A stretch of 64,000 nt of DNA from Psilocybe azurescens (GCA_023853785.1 JAJIRX010000549.1:248001-312000); one strand, 5' to 3'; shown: positions 46,719-58,363, counted from the first letter of the stretch. Numbers and translations are program-made. The notes: generated by a model from the letters alone, not told the origin.

Positions 46719-47227
46719 ATGTACTCCAAGCTCTCTCTTGTTAAGGGTATTTTTGTCGCTGTCATCACTGCTATTGGTGCCCAAGCTGCTCCTAGTGCTG
46801 CCATGGCTGATTTGGTGAATACACAATCCGACTTTCTTATTTTCATATAATTTTAATATACATTCAAAATCAAGGGGGCGCTTCGTGAGGCAAATGCAGC
46901 AGCAGTAGATGGTCATCTCTTTGTCTGTGTCAACGCCAACTTTGTGGAACCCTGCAACAACTTCAACTTCAACAATGGTCAATGCATCAACTTTGTCGCA
47001 CCTTTCCAGGACAGCATATTGAGCCTTGGACCCGACCCTGGCTTCACCTGCATTGTCTTCAAGTTAGTCATACGATGATGACTGTATATTTTTACCATAT
47101 TTACATCATTTTTAGGGACACCAACTGCTCTGGACAGAGTCTCAACATTGCCAATCCTGGTATCACTGATTTGTCCTCCACTGGCCTGAATGATCAAATC
47201 TCTTCCTTCCAGTGCTTCTCAAATTAG
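46719..47227 (+). CDS. Small secreted beta/gamma-crystallin-like protein
   Basis: Three exons (46719-46814, 46875-47062, 47116-47227) encode 131 residues with phases closing exactly. The N-terminus MYSKLSLVKGIFVAVITAIG is a clear signal peptide (QAAPSAAMA cleavage region). The mature part has six Cys: FVCVNANF, EPCNNF, GQCINF, FTCIVF, TNCSGQ and FQCFSN. Two halves end in similar patterns, and the second carries PGITDLSSTGLNDQISSFQC, where NDQISS resembles the calcium-binding N/D-N/D-x-x-S-S motif of beta/gamma-crystallin folds. Similar secreted proteins occur in mushrooms, but this assignment is from pattern memory. It lies intact between a SINE and a transposon remnant. Role unknown. Confidence 0.75.
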
Positions 47228-48030
47228 AGGTCAGTAGTTTCTCATCAAAACAAGACCTGATACAGCAGGACAATATTAAATTTGAACGATGTAGTACCTC
47301 AAATAAGAATGCCAAGAGTCACATGATTGTGGCTGAGGGATTGGAGGGCCCTTCATTAAGATATCTTCAACTTTGTCGAGTATATGTATTAATTGCTCGA
47401 ATTTAAATATCTCTTTCTCTTCTTTCTCGCCATTGGATGTTTTCTTATCCATCGACTACTTTATAAAGAGGAGCACTTAAAACCATCAGACTGCATTACT
47501 TAGGGTCTTTTGAATGCAGTCACTTATGATTTTTGGATTGTCCATGGATCAAGTCAGGACTGAACTGTTTCTCTTTATCCTTGGTTTACCAGCTAGATAT
47601 GTACCATTGTAACATATCATATGGTAGAAAGGACAATTACAGTGTTGCATATCATATGGGTTCAGTGGTCCCTCTGAGCCAGTGAATGTTGTTTTATCCT
47701 TAAATGGAAATATACACTGTACCATATCATATGATTCAGTAATTACAATGAATGTGCCATGACTGGCTGGTTGCCTGGGGTATATCGCCCGCACTGCCCC
47801 TTTCCCGGACCTGCCCCAGAGTCTGGAAATAGTTCTCCCTGCCTGACACTCTTTTTGGGTCCAAATGTCATTGCTGCGCAGCCAAAAAATTGACAGAATT
47901 CGTGCCAAATGATGTAGTAGGTACGGAAAGTGTGCCCGCCCGATGCCGTCCCAAATGCCGCCCCAAAAATGGCACTTGTCTTGAATTTCAGATATACAAT
48001 ATATATGGGGGTTACATGTACATTCTGTAA
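47228..48030. other. Intergenic region with repeated CATATCATATGG motifs
   Basis: No gene recognised. The motif (A)CATATCATATG occurs three times between 47610 and 47735, each near CATTGTAA/ATTACAATG-like sequence. This could be a degraded small inverted-repeat element; ends not identified. Confidence 0.45.
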
Positions 48031-48170
48031 GGGTGATGGTCTAGCGGTTTGTGGCTTGAATAGTTACCAAGACACTAGGGTTCGAATCCCAAGATTAGCT
48101 TTTTGGTCCAGTTGGCGGTGTCAATGCAGCTCGGGACTACAGTGATAATCAGAGCAAAAGCAACATAAAT
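48031..48170 (+). repeat. tRNA-like SINE head (probable)
   Basis: GGGTGATGGTCTAGCGGTTT carries an A-box (TGGTCTAGCGG, 48037-48047), and GGTTCGAATCC (48079-48089) is a near-consensus B-box, about 40 bp apart as in tRNA-derived SINEs. The surrounding sequence does not fold into a complete tRNA. The 3' boundary and target duplication are not clear. Confidence 0.5.
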
Positions 48171-48310
48171 ATATATCAGTGTTGCGGCAGTTCATGTATC
48201 AGTATTGCAGGTGTGTTATACCATGAAGTCCAGGGATCGAACCATCTAATTTACTTTTTATAATTGTGTAGCAGTGATATTGCAACCCAGCAGGTGGCAG
48301 AACGTTTGCC

Positions 48311-48472
48311 GACCTGGGCCCAAATCTGGACCTGGACCCAAACCCTTGGCATTTGTTTTGGCTATTCTGCATTAATGCTCAGCGACTATCAGTGGTTTGT
48401 CGACCCAGACCTGGACCCAGACCCAGACCCTTGGTGTTTGTTTTCATCATTCTGCACTTATTCTCAGTGACT
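48311..48472. repeat. Imperfect direct duplication of about 75-85 bp
   Basis: GACCTGG..CCCAAACCCTTGGCATTTG..CTCAGCGAC (48311-48385) recurs as GACCTGGACCCAGACCC..TTGGTGTTTG..CTCAGTGAC (48402-48472). It lies just outside the KDZ-linked ORF. Confidence 0.6.
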
Positions 48473-48539
48473 TGAAGAACCAGTCTGAAGCCACAGTAGC
48501 ATTGTATTGTCCAAAATATATATACTAAAAACCCCTAAT

Positions 48540-50920
48540 CTACTCAAACCAAGAATCATCCATGTCCTCAAAGTCTTCTGGCTGGTACACCTTTTTGTTT
48601 GCCTTACTCTCTTTTTTGGCCGCCCTCCATGCAGACCGTCGGACAAATCAGGAGGCAGGGAGTAGGGATAGGGATTGTGATGTACTGGGTCTTCATCTTT
48701 GTCAGATATCATTACCACATCTTGAGTAGGGGCAAAATTATTAGCAGCAGAGGGGGGGGTGGGGAGGTGAGCCATTATTGTTGCACATGTCATTGGGAGC
48801 AACACAGATCCAGGCCGGGATAATGGCCGGGCGCAATGCCAGAATGTCCTTGATGGTACTGGCGTGGCTGCAGGCAGTGGGAGGATGTGACTCGTCATCT
48901 TCAGACATGTTGTCCAATGCTGCTCTGACTCGGATAAGAGATGGAGACGGCGACGGGGCGGACAATTGGTCAGACGTGTTGGGTCTACCCTCATTAGACC
49001 GGGTGGGGTTCTCAACAATTTGGACGTCACTGTTGTCCAATATGTTTGCAAGGGCGTCGTTCACTTGCAGCCAGACATTTGTTGATGAGACTACTTTGAC
49101 CTCGTCATCATCAGACATGTTCTCCAAGGCCGCCCGTGCAAGACTCTGCGTTGAGGGGAGCACAGATACAATTTCTACCTCATCTTTGTCAGACATGTTT
49201 GCATATGCAGGCACATGTGGAGGGACAATCTCTATATCACTGTGGTCAGACTCAGACATATTGGCAAGAGCTTTGCCTGCCAGGCTAAAGATGTCTATTG
49301 CGTCGGTCGCAGGGACCGGAACCGGGGTGGGCGTATCATCTTCAGACTCAGACATGTTTGCAAGGGCTTCGCCTGCCAGGCTGAGGAAGTCTGTGATGCC
49401 AGGAGCCGGAACCAGAACCAGGGCGGGCATATCCTCCTCAGACATGTTTGCGAGGGCTTTGCCTGCTAGGCTGAGAATGTCTACATTGTCGGTTGCCAGG
49501 ACCAGCACTGGGGCGGGTGTATCCTCCTCAGACTCAGACATGTTTGCGAGGGCTTTGCCTGCTAGGCTGAGAATGTCTACATTGTCGGTCACCAGGACCA
49601 GCACCAGGGCGGGCGTATCCTCCTCAGACTCAGACATGTTTGCGAGGGCTTTGCCTGCTAGGCTGAGGATGTCAGCCATGTCAGTTGCCGGGATCGGAAC
49701 CAGGGCGGGCGCATTTTTGTCTACATTATCATCAGACATGTTTGCAAGTGCTTCCAGGCCTCTTTGATGAGAATTCGGAGAGGATACGCCTGCTGGATGG
49801 ATATGAGTAAAAATTGTGATTAGAGAAGTTGACAACACACAAGTTCCAATAGTGTTCCTTGTTTCTGAATTGTTTCCCACAATAGTCCCATCTTCTAACT
49901 CCATCCCATACCTGGTGTGGATGTCTGTCTGCTGAGACTGCCTGAGGGCGAGAACGTCTTCCCGAGTCAGGGCCTCACCCCATGTCCAGTGAGAATGATG
50001 TGGGGAAGCAATGCCGGTTCTGGTGCTGAGCCTGATTCCACCCCACTAGGCAGCACATTTGCGGTTTCCCTTGAGTACAGCGGCTTCATGTAATTTGTAG
50101 AAGCTGGCAATACGTCATTCGCGAGAGAGAGCCCTTGGTCTCCGCCAACAGATGAAGCTGCCTGGTATTGCGAACAGCATCCACATTCATTTTGTATAAG
50201 TCAATGGCCATTTGTTGGTACACATTGCAAGAATTGCAATCCGGGGCAGCACCGGAAACCAGAACGGGAATTCTAGGCATGGACAAAAGATCAATGCCCG
50301 GGACAGGGCGGCGGAGTAGGTGATGGAGGGCAGAACCAGGCTTCATTGTCTGGTAGGACTGTTGTTGAACGGCCAGACTGAAGTTGGGCACGATGGAACT
50401 TCGAGGGCAACATTCAGCCTCTTGTCATCGAGTGTCACTGATGTCGCATATTTATTCCACCAGTTGTATTTATACTGTGACACCATATGATGTGGGTGTT
50501 CAGGTTGAGTGCCTGCAGAAAGGATGGCGACCAGTCGGGAGTCATAGAGAATTGGCAAATGATTAACATCTACTTTGCATAGAGACATGGCCAAGGAACG
50601 CAAAACAATAGGGATGTCGAAAATGAGACCCATGGCAGTGGCAATGCTGACATATTGCAAGAAAAATCTCTGAAATGCAAGATGTGAACATTGCCGGATA
50701 TGTGTGAATCAACAATTATGTACACTTACAGTCTCTTTGAGGAGGCATGTTTGCATCCACCCTTGATGCCAATTGTTGGCTTTGATCATTTTTCGCAGAG
50801 CTGTCTGAAGTCGAGATTCCCGTATGTGATGTACCGGAGAACATCCTGATTCAATCTATTGTCTATGCCATGTTGCAAGCTGAAAGGATTGAATGGTGCG
50901 ATAGTGTTGTTCTGCGACAT
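48540..50920 (-). pseudogene. KDZ-linked second ORF with tandem acidic/SIM-like repeats
   Basis: Reads away from the KDZ transposase 3' end on the same strand. Start MSQNNTIAPFNPFSLQ at 50920; an intron near 50670-50730 joins LLKET to RFFLQYVSIATAMGL. The first 200 residues match nothing I know. The long second part (49904-48741) has about ten repeats of about 31 residues, core ALANMSESEEDTPALVLV..DILSLAGK. Several degenerate copies read MSDKDEVEIVSVLP, DIEIVPP, VKVVSS and VQIVENP, the hydrophobic-plus-acidic pattern of SUMO-interacting motifs. The tail PEDFEDMDDSWFE ends at 48540. Frame breaks occur near 50085-50395 and in the run of eight G at 48752-48759. Function unknown; its position suggests a transposon accessory gene. 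Confidence 0.55.
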
Positions 50921-50995
50921 GACTTGCGATTTAGATCAGAGAGAGTGGTTAAAAGAGAAGAAGCAAGTTGAACCAATATGTGTCATTAAATTTAG

Positions 50996-51801
50996 TTACA
51001 TTGATTTGTAATATTTATTTGATTGCTGAAATGATTGGTCAGCAATGATGGCCAACTGATGCCACATGGCGGACTGCCTGTGCGCATATGCAACGACTCC
51101 AGGGGCGGAATCCCAACCCAGTTCTGATGCCGCTGTCTTCCACCACCTGCTTTTGTACATGAAATAGGACACAGTCCATTGCATCTCATATGAAACAAGT
51201 GTCTTCTCCTCATCCCATCTTTGAAATTGAGCCCTTGCATGCAGCCAATGAACATGCTTGACTAATATTATTTAGAATAGTATATCACTGTGTGATAAAA
51301 ATGACTTACACTCCAGAATGGTTGCGGGATCTGTTTCTTCTTCCATATCCAAGTTGCCTTCATCTTCCCCAGGATCTGGCATGGCACTGGGTTTGGAATT
51401 CTGTCCGTGCATTCAAGGCAAAAGGTGTTGGCTCACTGAATGCCAAATCCAGGACAGTCTAAGTGTTGTCGAGCCAGCAAGGTTGGGATTCAAAATCATG
51501 GTGCTTTCCCGAACATCCTCTTTCTTCAGTACACGTAGTTTGCACAGGGTGATATTGTCTGCGCCCTAGGCAAATGAGCCGAGCACGGCAATGAGTATAC
51601 ACCTGAGAATGAAAAGATATTTTGTGGTTGGCTGCTTTGATTGTGTTCCGGGCCTGGGTCCAGACTCCCTTGTTCGGGGCATCTCTGTATACACTTGAAT
51701 ACAGGAAGGACTTCTTGGCAATGAGCTCACGGATTTGGTCTAAATGACCGGTAGCCTGTTTAATTCGTGCTTCAAGTTCCGCATTATTGTAGCTGTCGCT
51801 G
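50996..51801 (-). pseudogene. KDZ transposase, C-terminal part
   Basis: Begins at the gypsy junction with CSDSYNNAELEARIKQ and continues through TLRLSWIWH, HVHWLHARAQFQRWDEEK, YEMQWTVSYFMY and AYAHRQSAMWHQLA, ending at TAA near 50996. These are the recognisable C-terminal signatures of Kyakuja-Dileera-Zisupton transposases. Introns include a 37-bp GTGTAT..CTAG near 51555-51595 and one near 51260-51320. The 5' part lies at 58827-60560 on the far side of the gypsy insertion. Confidence 0.75.
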
Positions 51802-51806
51802 CAATT

Positions 51807-52243
51807 TGTTACAATCTCAAGTTAGAATCACGCAGTGTGCGTAATCTAACCACCAATCGTTTACAAGAACAAGTTCAAGTTTGAGTTGAGCAGGTTAAGC
51901 AGGTTGGATTCTCAAGAACTAGCTAAAGAATACAGTAGATCCTTCCTGGTATAAATACTAAGAACTGTACAGCAAGTTGAAACAAGACCGAATGTTCATC
52001 AACAGATGTATATAAGAATAGTAGAAACAGATTGAGTTGAAACAAGATCGAATGTTCATCAGCAGATGTATATAAGAATAGAGGAAACGAATCAAACGTT
52101 CATCAAAGATGCATCATGAAAGATGGAGTTGAAAGTCCATCAGAGATATGATGGAGTTTGGTAGAATGATTGATGGAAAGGAAAAGGAAAAGAAAAAGAA
52201 AAGAAAAAGAGAAAAGAAAAAAGAAAAAAGACTTGTCGTAACA
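51807..52243 (-). repeat. 3' LTR of the gypsy element
   Basis: 437 bp with plus-strand ends TGTTAC..TAACA. It carries two copies of a GTTGAAACAAGA(C/T)CGAATGTTCATCA motif and an A/G-rich end. Nearly identical to 58376-58821 apart from length differences in the A/G tract and a few substitutions. Confidence 0.9.
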
Positions 52244-52303
52244 TTATCCCCATACTACACTCCTTATGCCTCAGAAGGAGTGAAGTCCAATACTTCTGTG
52301 GGC

Positions 52304-53187
52304 TCAGTAGTCTCCGTATGGTTTGCCTGTGGTGTTGGCGATTCCGGTGTCGTCGAGAAGATCCTTGTCAATTCCTCCATAATAGGCATCAACGTGTTGC
52401 TTGTTTTCTGGGTTATAGCTGCAGTCTCGGAAGGAATGTCCGGGTGCGTATCGGTAGCAGTAGATGCATTTGAACTTGGGGCATCTTGGGTGAATATGTC
52501 CGGGTTTGCCGCATTGGTAGCATGTAACCGACATTGTGCTCGTTGAGCGATTCATTGTAGAAGACGAAGCAGTGGACGAGCTTCGTTGATGAGTCGTGGT
52601 GTTTGAAGACCGTCGACGAGTAGGGCGTAGGGATGGGAGATCTTGAGGGAGTGGAGGTGGGAGGCAAAATCTGCGGTGAAGGTGAATTGTCAATGATTGG
52701 TGAAAATTGTACTGCTCGACAATAAGCAGGAGGGTGGGCAGGAAGGGGACGAGAAGGAACAGTGCTCTGGAAAGGGGGATCAATAAGAGAGGGTACCGAC
52801 AGTTTTTGCACTGTGGATGATTTGCTACGATGTTCCCTCAGCACGTCGTACAGTTCTCTTTCTAATCCCCATGATTGAAGTTGATCTAGTAGAGCTGTTG
52901 CCATGGTCTGTCAAAGCGAGACCATTGTCTGGCAAGACATATTTCTTGTTCTTCTTGTTGATGGGCTCTGGAAACCTTCACTAGTTCGTCGATGGCAAAA
53001 ACGGTGTCTGGATCTTCAAAGTACGAGCAGATTTTTTGAGCCGTTTTGTTGTCGGGCGAAGAGGTCTATGGCTTCAAAGGTTGACAGTGTTTGAGCGTAA
53101 CAAGGTATGGCAGGTCATTTGCCTTGTAGTCGTGAGTTAGTGGGAGCAGAAGAGGGAGATGTGGCGGGAGTATCAATGAAAGACATG
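52304..53187 (-). pseudogene. Extra 3' ORF of the gypsy element with zinc knuckles
   Basis: Downstream of the chromodomain, before the 3' LTR. Begins MSFIDTPATSPSSAPTN and continues in shifting frames through MATALLDQLQSWGLE and Pro/Ser-rich sequence. It ends with CYQCGKPGHIHPRC (a C-x2-C-x4-H-x4-C knuckle) followed by CIYCYRYAPGHSFRDC, a second Cys/His cluster. This resembles a second gag-like nucleic-acid-binding protein. At least three frame breaks are present. Confidence 0.55.
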
Positions 53188-53207
53188 TTGCATTGTGAGG
53201 ATATGGT

Positions 53208-56200
53208 TTAGAGATGGAATGACTTGGCCTTTTTAACTACTTTGGCAATTAGCGGCAGGCGTTGGTAGAGCTCCTGTTCGACCAGATTTAGCTTGAGGCA
53301 TAGAGATCTGGCTTGGTGATGAGCCAGTCTAGCGGCAGCCGGACAGTAGTTCTGTTTTGCCGTTTCCTTCTGATCGATCACTTTGTTGTATAGGGTGAGG
53401 ATTTCTCTTTGTAGCACCTCGAGCTCTTCTACAGTTTGTTTGGTTAAAGGGGTATCGAAGATGGGAGTTTCGAGTTGGTTTGTTTCAGAGCTTCGGAGTG
53501 AAGGAAGAGGCAATGCGTCGAAGAAAGCGAGGCATCAGGATGGTAGTGATGATCAGAGTTTGTGTAATTTGCGGTATTCTTGAAGAGTCTCGCTGTTGTC
53601 GTCGAACACAACATCTTTTTCCCACGTTGCTTCGGAGATAGGGAATCCCGTCCATTTGATAAGGTATTGATATTTTTGCTTTTCTTTCTTGGGTTTTCAT
53701 CCAGTCTTTCTGTGATTCAGAATAGTTTCGACTTCCCAGTGTTCTTCTTTATTTTTGATTTTGGGTGGTGGTCTAGGGAAGTTCGGTCTGTATGTTTCTG
53801 TTTCTTTGTATGGCATGAGTAGAGTGGCGTGGAAGACGTTGTGGATCTTCCATATCTTGGGTAATTTGAGTCTGTATGTGAGAGGTCCCAGGACTTCTGT
53901 GATCGTGAATGGGCCTTCTCGTTTCGGTTTCATCTTCGAATGGTACCTAGTGGAGATGTTGTGGGAGTCTAGCCAAACTTTTGTTCCTATCTCAAATGGT
54001 TTGAAGTTTGATTTTCGTCGTTCTGCTATCCTTTGTCTTGCAAGTTCGTGGGGCGGCTAATGCTTCTTCTCGATCTTTTAGGAGATGTTTGACCTTTTCT
54101 TCTACAGATGGGGCTTTGGTGTTCTCGAATGCAAGTGGAATGGCTATCGGAGATGAACCTAAGGTGAGTTTGAACACGGTTTTGACTCTTTCGGAGTGTT
54201 TCCTGTTATTGTGAGTGAATTCCAATGTTCCAACTGACTTGTTCCAATTGGTTGGGTGTGAAGAACAATAGATGGACAGATAGGCTTCTATTTCTTGCTT
54301 GAATCGTTCAGTGGTTCCATCTCCTATTGGATGATAAGCCGTAGTTAATTTGGACTTGATCCCTAAGAGTTTCATGAGTTCTTGGAAGACTTTTGTGGTG
54401 AATAGGGGGTCTCGGTTGGAGATAATGCTATCTGGGAGTCCGAATCATTTGAAGAGGTTGTTGAGTAAGAGTTGAGCTGCTCCTTCTGCATCAAGTGCCT
54501 CTCCTGGTTCCCCTTTCTTTCGGCAAGGTATTAAAATCACCCCTTAGTAAGCCCATGGTCTACCATGACCATGATTGCGTCCACGATCTGTCCCACACTG
54601 TTCTTAACCGGTGGTAAGTCAGTTAGAAAGTCCATTGAACAGTTTGCGAATGGTCATGTGGAAGTTGGTCCAGCGATTGGCATAAAAAGTGACGGGTGCA
54701 GGGGATTTCTGTTAATCTTGAATTGCTGACAGCTTCCACAGCCTTTGACGTATTGTTTTACGAAGGATCATAGTCCTGGCCACCAATAATGTGTTCTTAC
54801 TGCGTTGTAGGTTTCAAGTTCTCCAGGGTGCCCTGCCGATGGTAGATCGTGAAAGGATTTTACCACTTGTTGTTGTAGGTTTTGGTTTTTGGTATATATG
54901 TTTTGTCTTTATAGAAGATGACGTTTTTCCCATTGAATTCTTCTGTTCTCCAGTCGTCGAGGTCGGTTCGTAAATTCGATGGTCCTCCTTGCAATAGGGC
55001 TTTCAAGATTTCTGCAATATCTGTGTCGAATTCTTCCGAATCAATGATTTGCTGTTGTAGTTCAGTGTCGATTAAATTGATGAAAAGTTCTTCTGGTAAT
55101 AGAGTCACATCTTTGTTATTGTGGTCTTCGTCAGGTATAAAATCTGGCCTTCTTGATAAGGCGTCAGATTGAATCATTTTTGTCCCGGGCATGTGGATTA
55201 GTTTCAGATCAAATTCGGATAGGTATAATGACCATCAAGCTTGCCGTCTATTCAGATTTCTTGGGCTTCTGAAGTAGGTCAGGTTCTTGTGATCAGAAAG
55301 AATGATTGTTGTGTGTTCTGATCCTTGAATGTAATGTCTCCATTCCTGTAAGGCTTGTACAATTGCCAGGAGTTCCCTATCGTAGATTTCATAGTTTCTT
55401 TCCATCACAGAGAATGTTTTCAAAATAAATGCACATGGGTGTCTTTCACCGTTTCCATCGAGTTGAGTCAGAACGGCTCCAGATGCATATTTAGAGGCGT
55501 CGCATTCAATTTGAAATGGTTTGTTTGGGTCTGGCATAGAGAGAACTGGTTCTTCCGTGAATCATCGCTTCAGTTCATCGAACGCTCATTGAGCTGTGTC
55601 CGTCCATTTGAATTTCTTGTTCTTCTTTAGGAGGTTGTTCAGGGGTTGCACTACCGTAGAGAACTTCCTGATGAATTTTCGGTAGAAATTTCCAAATCTC
55701 AGGAATCCCCTGACTTGCTTGACTGTAGTAGGTGCAGGCCAGTCTCGGATTCCTTTAAGTTTCAATTGGTCTATGGAGATCTTTCCTTCTTCGATTATCA
55801 TTCCCAGGTATTCAACCTTCCATTGTCTGAAGATGCATTTTTCTGGCTTGAGGTACAGGTCGTTATCCTTTAGTCTCTGTAGGACAATTCGTTTGTACTT
55901 TGCCAAATCTTTTGGTTTTCAGCAAAGATTAAGATGTCGTCCATGTAGATAATCACGAATCCTCCAGAGATTTTGCCTTTGAATAGCGAATCCATCATGG
56001 ATTGAAAAGTGGCCGGGAATTGCATAATCCGAAGAACATAACCGTGGGTTCAAAGAGTCCTCGATTCATTTTGAAGGTGGCTTTCCGTTGATCTTCCTTT
56101 TGAATGCAAACATTGCTGTATCCTTGCCTGACGTCCAGTTTGGTAAAGAATTTCACTCCTTTGAGTTTGTCCAGTAGATCGGGGATCCGTTGTAAAGGGT

Positions 56201-57090
56201 AAGCATTCTTTACTGTCCATTCATTTAGATATCAATAATCTTGACAGGGTCGCAGTTTTCCGTCCTTCTTGGCTACGAAGAAAAATGGCAAAGCGATGTC
56301 CGATTCTGATCTGACGATATATCCTTTGTCCAGCATTTCTTTAAGAAATTTGTTCTGTTCGATTTGTTCTTCTGGGGTGAGGCTGTAGACTTTGCATGGT
56401 TTTGCTTTGAATTCAGGTTTCAGTTCGATTTTGTGGTCCCAGGGTCTTGAGATGGGAAATCGATCTGCTGCTTTTTGTCAAAAAGTCTGAGGTAGTCGTG
56501 GAGGTCCAGGGGAATAAGTTCTTCCAAAGGTTTAGCAGTTGTCCTGTTTTTGTGTTCCATTGCCAGAGTTTGTGAAGCCGTAGTTTTGCGTTGATCCATG
56601 CCTGGTTCATTTCTTCGGAATCTTTTGCCTCAATAAAATCTATTACCAAAGCGTTGAAGTCTTCGGAGTGGGGGCGTCTGTGGTGTCCATGATTGGTTTG
56701 GTTTCTTCCAGTTCTTCTTCCATAGTGGTAGTGTGGATGGATTTGGAAACTCTCCATTTGACTTTTCCAGTTTCCCAATCGATGTCAGGGTTTTGTTTTT
56801 GAAGCCAAGGTAATCCTAGAATAATCTTTTGTCATCCTAGTCCAGAGACATATAGAATTTCCTTGTTCGTTCTGTTCCTGATGGTAAGATTGAGTTCTAC
56901 AAAGGTAGAGATCGTTCCTTTCTTGTTGAGGGTTCCATCCACATTGTATACCGTGAGGTTTTTCTTCAAGGGTTTTTGTTCGAGTCCTAGTTTCCTAGCG
57001 TAGTTTTGGTCAATGAATTTTCCACCAGCTCCAGAGTCAATTAGACCCAAGGTTTCAACGATTTGTGGCTTTCTGTTTTTATGGCAGAGA
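53208..57090 (-). pseudogene. gypsy pol: protease, RT, RNase H, integrase, chromodomain
   Basis: Minus-strand order: protease with GLIDSGAGGKFID (about 57045-57005); reverse transcriptase with the catalytic YMDD in VIIYMDDILIF (about 55940-55970); RNase H (55537-55235) with [16 protein letters not shown] and [12 protein letters not shown]; integrase region with DGTTERFKQEIEAYL (about 54300); and a chromodomain-like segment from about 53750 to 53600 after EVETILNHRKTG. A coiled ORF ends at 53208. Interruptions include TGA in place of a probable Arg codon near 55232 and near 54445, and a one-base loss in a G run near 54540. Known role: reverse transcription and integration of the element. Confidence 0.8.
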
Positions 57091-57149
57091 ATGAAATTGG
57101 TAAATGCATAGATTTATTCTCGAGTGTAGCCATAAATACAGAATAGATG

Positions 57150-58343
57150 CCTAATTGTGGAGAGACCAACATCGATTTGGTTCTCCATTTTAAAAATCCT
57201 CAGTGTTGGTGTCCTCCTCCTGGTCTCCCATTGCCAAAATCACCAGTTCTTCTCTCTTCTCTATGTTCAACTCCCGGATATGGGCATGAAGGTCCTTGGG
57301 TGTCCATTTTTCTTTGGCAACTCCTTTGGTATGAACAGGTTGTTCTTCTTCTTCTGAGGACAATCTACAGCGAGATGTCCTGGTTGTTTGCATCTGAAAC
57401 AAGCCCCCTTTTTCATAAGGCTTGTTCGTTCTTCGGTGGTCATAACATCAACATCCATTGCAAAGGGGTCCTTTCTTGGCGTGGCTCTGGGAATGAATCG
57501 TGCATTTGATTGAGATGGGCCTTTAATCGCCATAGCGAGTCAATAGCTCCTGTCGAAGGTCATGGCTTTGTTGTACCATTCTTCCCGATTTTGGTGGGCT
57601 TCTTCTCGGACATGATGATTTTCTGTACTAGCGCCAGGTTTAGCGCCGTCTTGAACATTTCGATCAAGAGTTTGTTTGCAGTGTCGGAGTCGTTAGACAT
57701 CCCTGCCTCTCCAACCAGTAGTTTGAACTTTGTTACTAGTTGTTCGGCGGTCAGGTTCTTTTGTCGAAGCATTTTTAATTTGTCTAATGCATCGATGTCT
57801 TCTTCTTCTGGCTTGAATGCCTTCTGGAATTCATTGATAAATTCCCTGTAAGTCGGTAAGTCGATATCCCCTGTGCCGAGGTTCAGTTTGTTCTAGACAA
57901 ATTGTTGTTTCCAAACGACCGTGTTTCCTTCTTGCATGAAAGAGAGAATAAACACAATCTGTTTTGATTCCGTGTCGTAAACGTCCTTGTTGATCCCCAT
58001 ATAGAGGATACATTCTTGAAGGAATTTTTGCTTTTAAACTTTTCGCTGTTGAAAGGCATTGGTTTGCAAAGAGAGTGTTCCCCTCGTTTTTGGGGGCGTC
58101 GATCATTTGTTGGTCAACCATTTGTGTTTTGTTTGGTTCAGAGTTTTCAGAGGGTTCAGAGGGTTCAGAGGTGTCGGTGAAGTATTCTTCTCCTGACGAT
58201 AGTCCTGGAGTTCGTGTAGTGGGCTGAACGTCTGATGTAGGCATTCGTTCACCACTGTCGTCAGTGTCGTAGTTTGCGGAGAAGGTTCTGCCCTCGAGAT
58301 GTCGTGGTGTCTGGTTCAAGCTCCCGATACCACTTGTGGACAA
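57150..58343 (-). pseudogene. gypsy gag with CCHC zinc knuckle
   Basis: Starts at ATG 58343 (MSTSGIGSLNQTP), 32 bp after the 5' LTR, with an acidic Ser/Pro-rich N-terminus. A capsid-like region (about 57850-57560) and a zinc knuckle CFRCKQPGHLAVDC (about 57415-57370) follow. Several frame changes split it (near 57900-58060 and 57540). Gag forms the particle and binds element RNA. Confidence 0.75.
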
Positions 58344-58363
58344 AGCAGTATGGTAGAGTGAGA

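Noticed and set aside
48778..49767. 329-codon open frame on the plus strand
   Set aside because: It is the antisense shadow of the tandem-repeat protein, whose repeat structure and splice context are on the minus strand.
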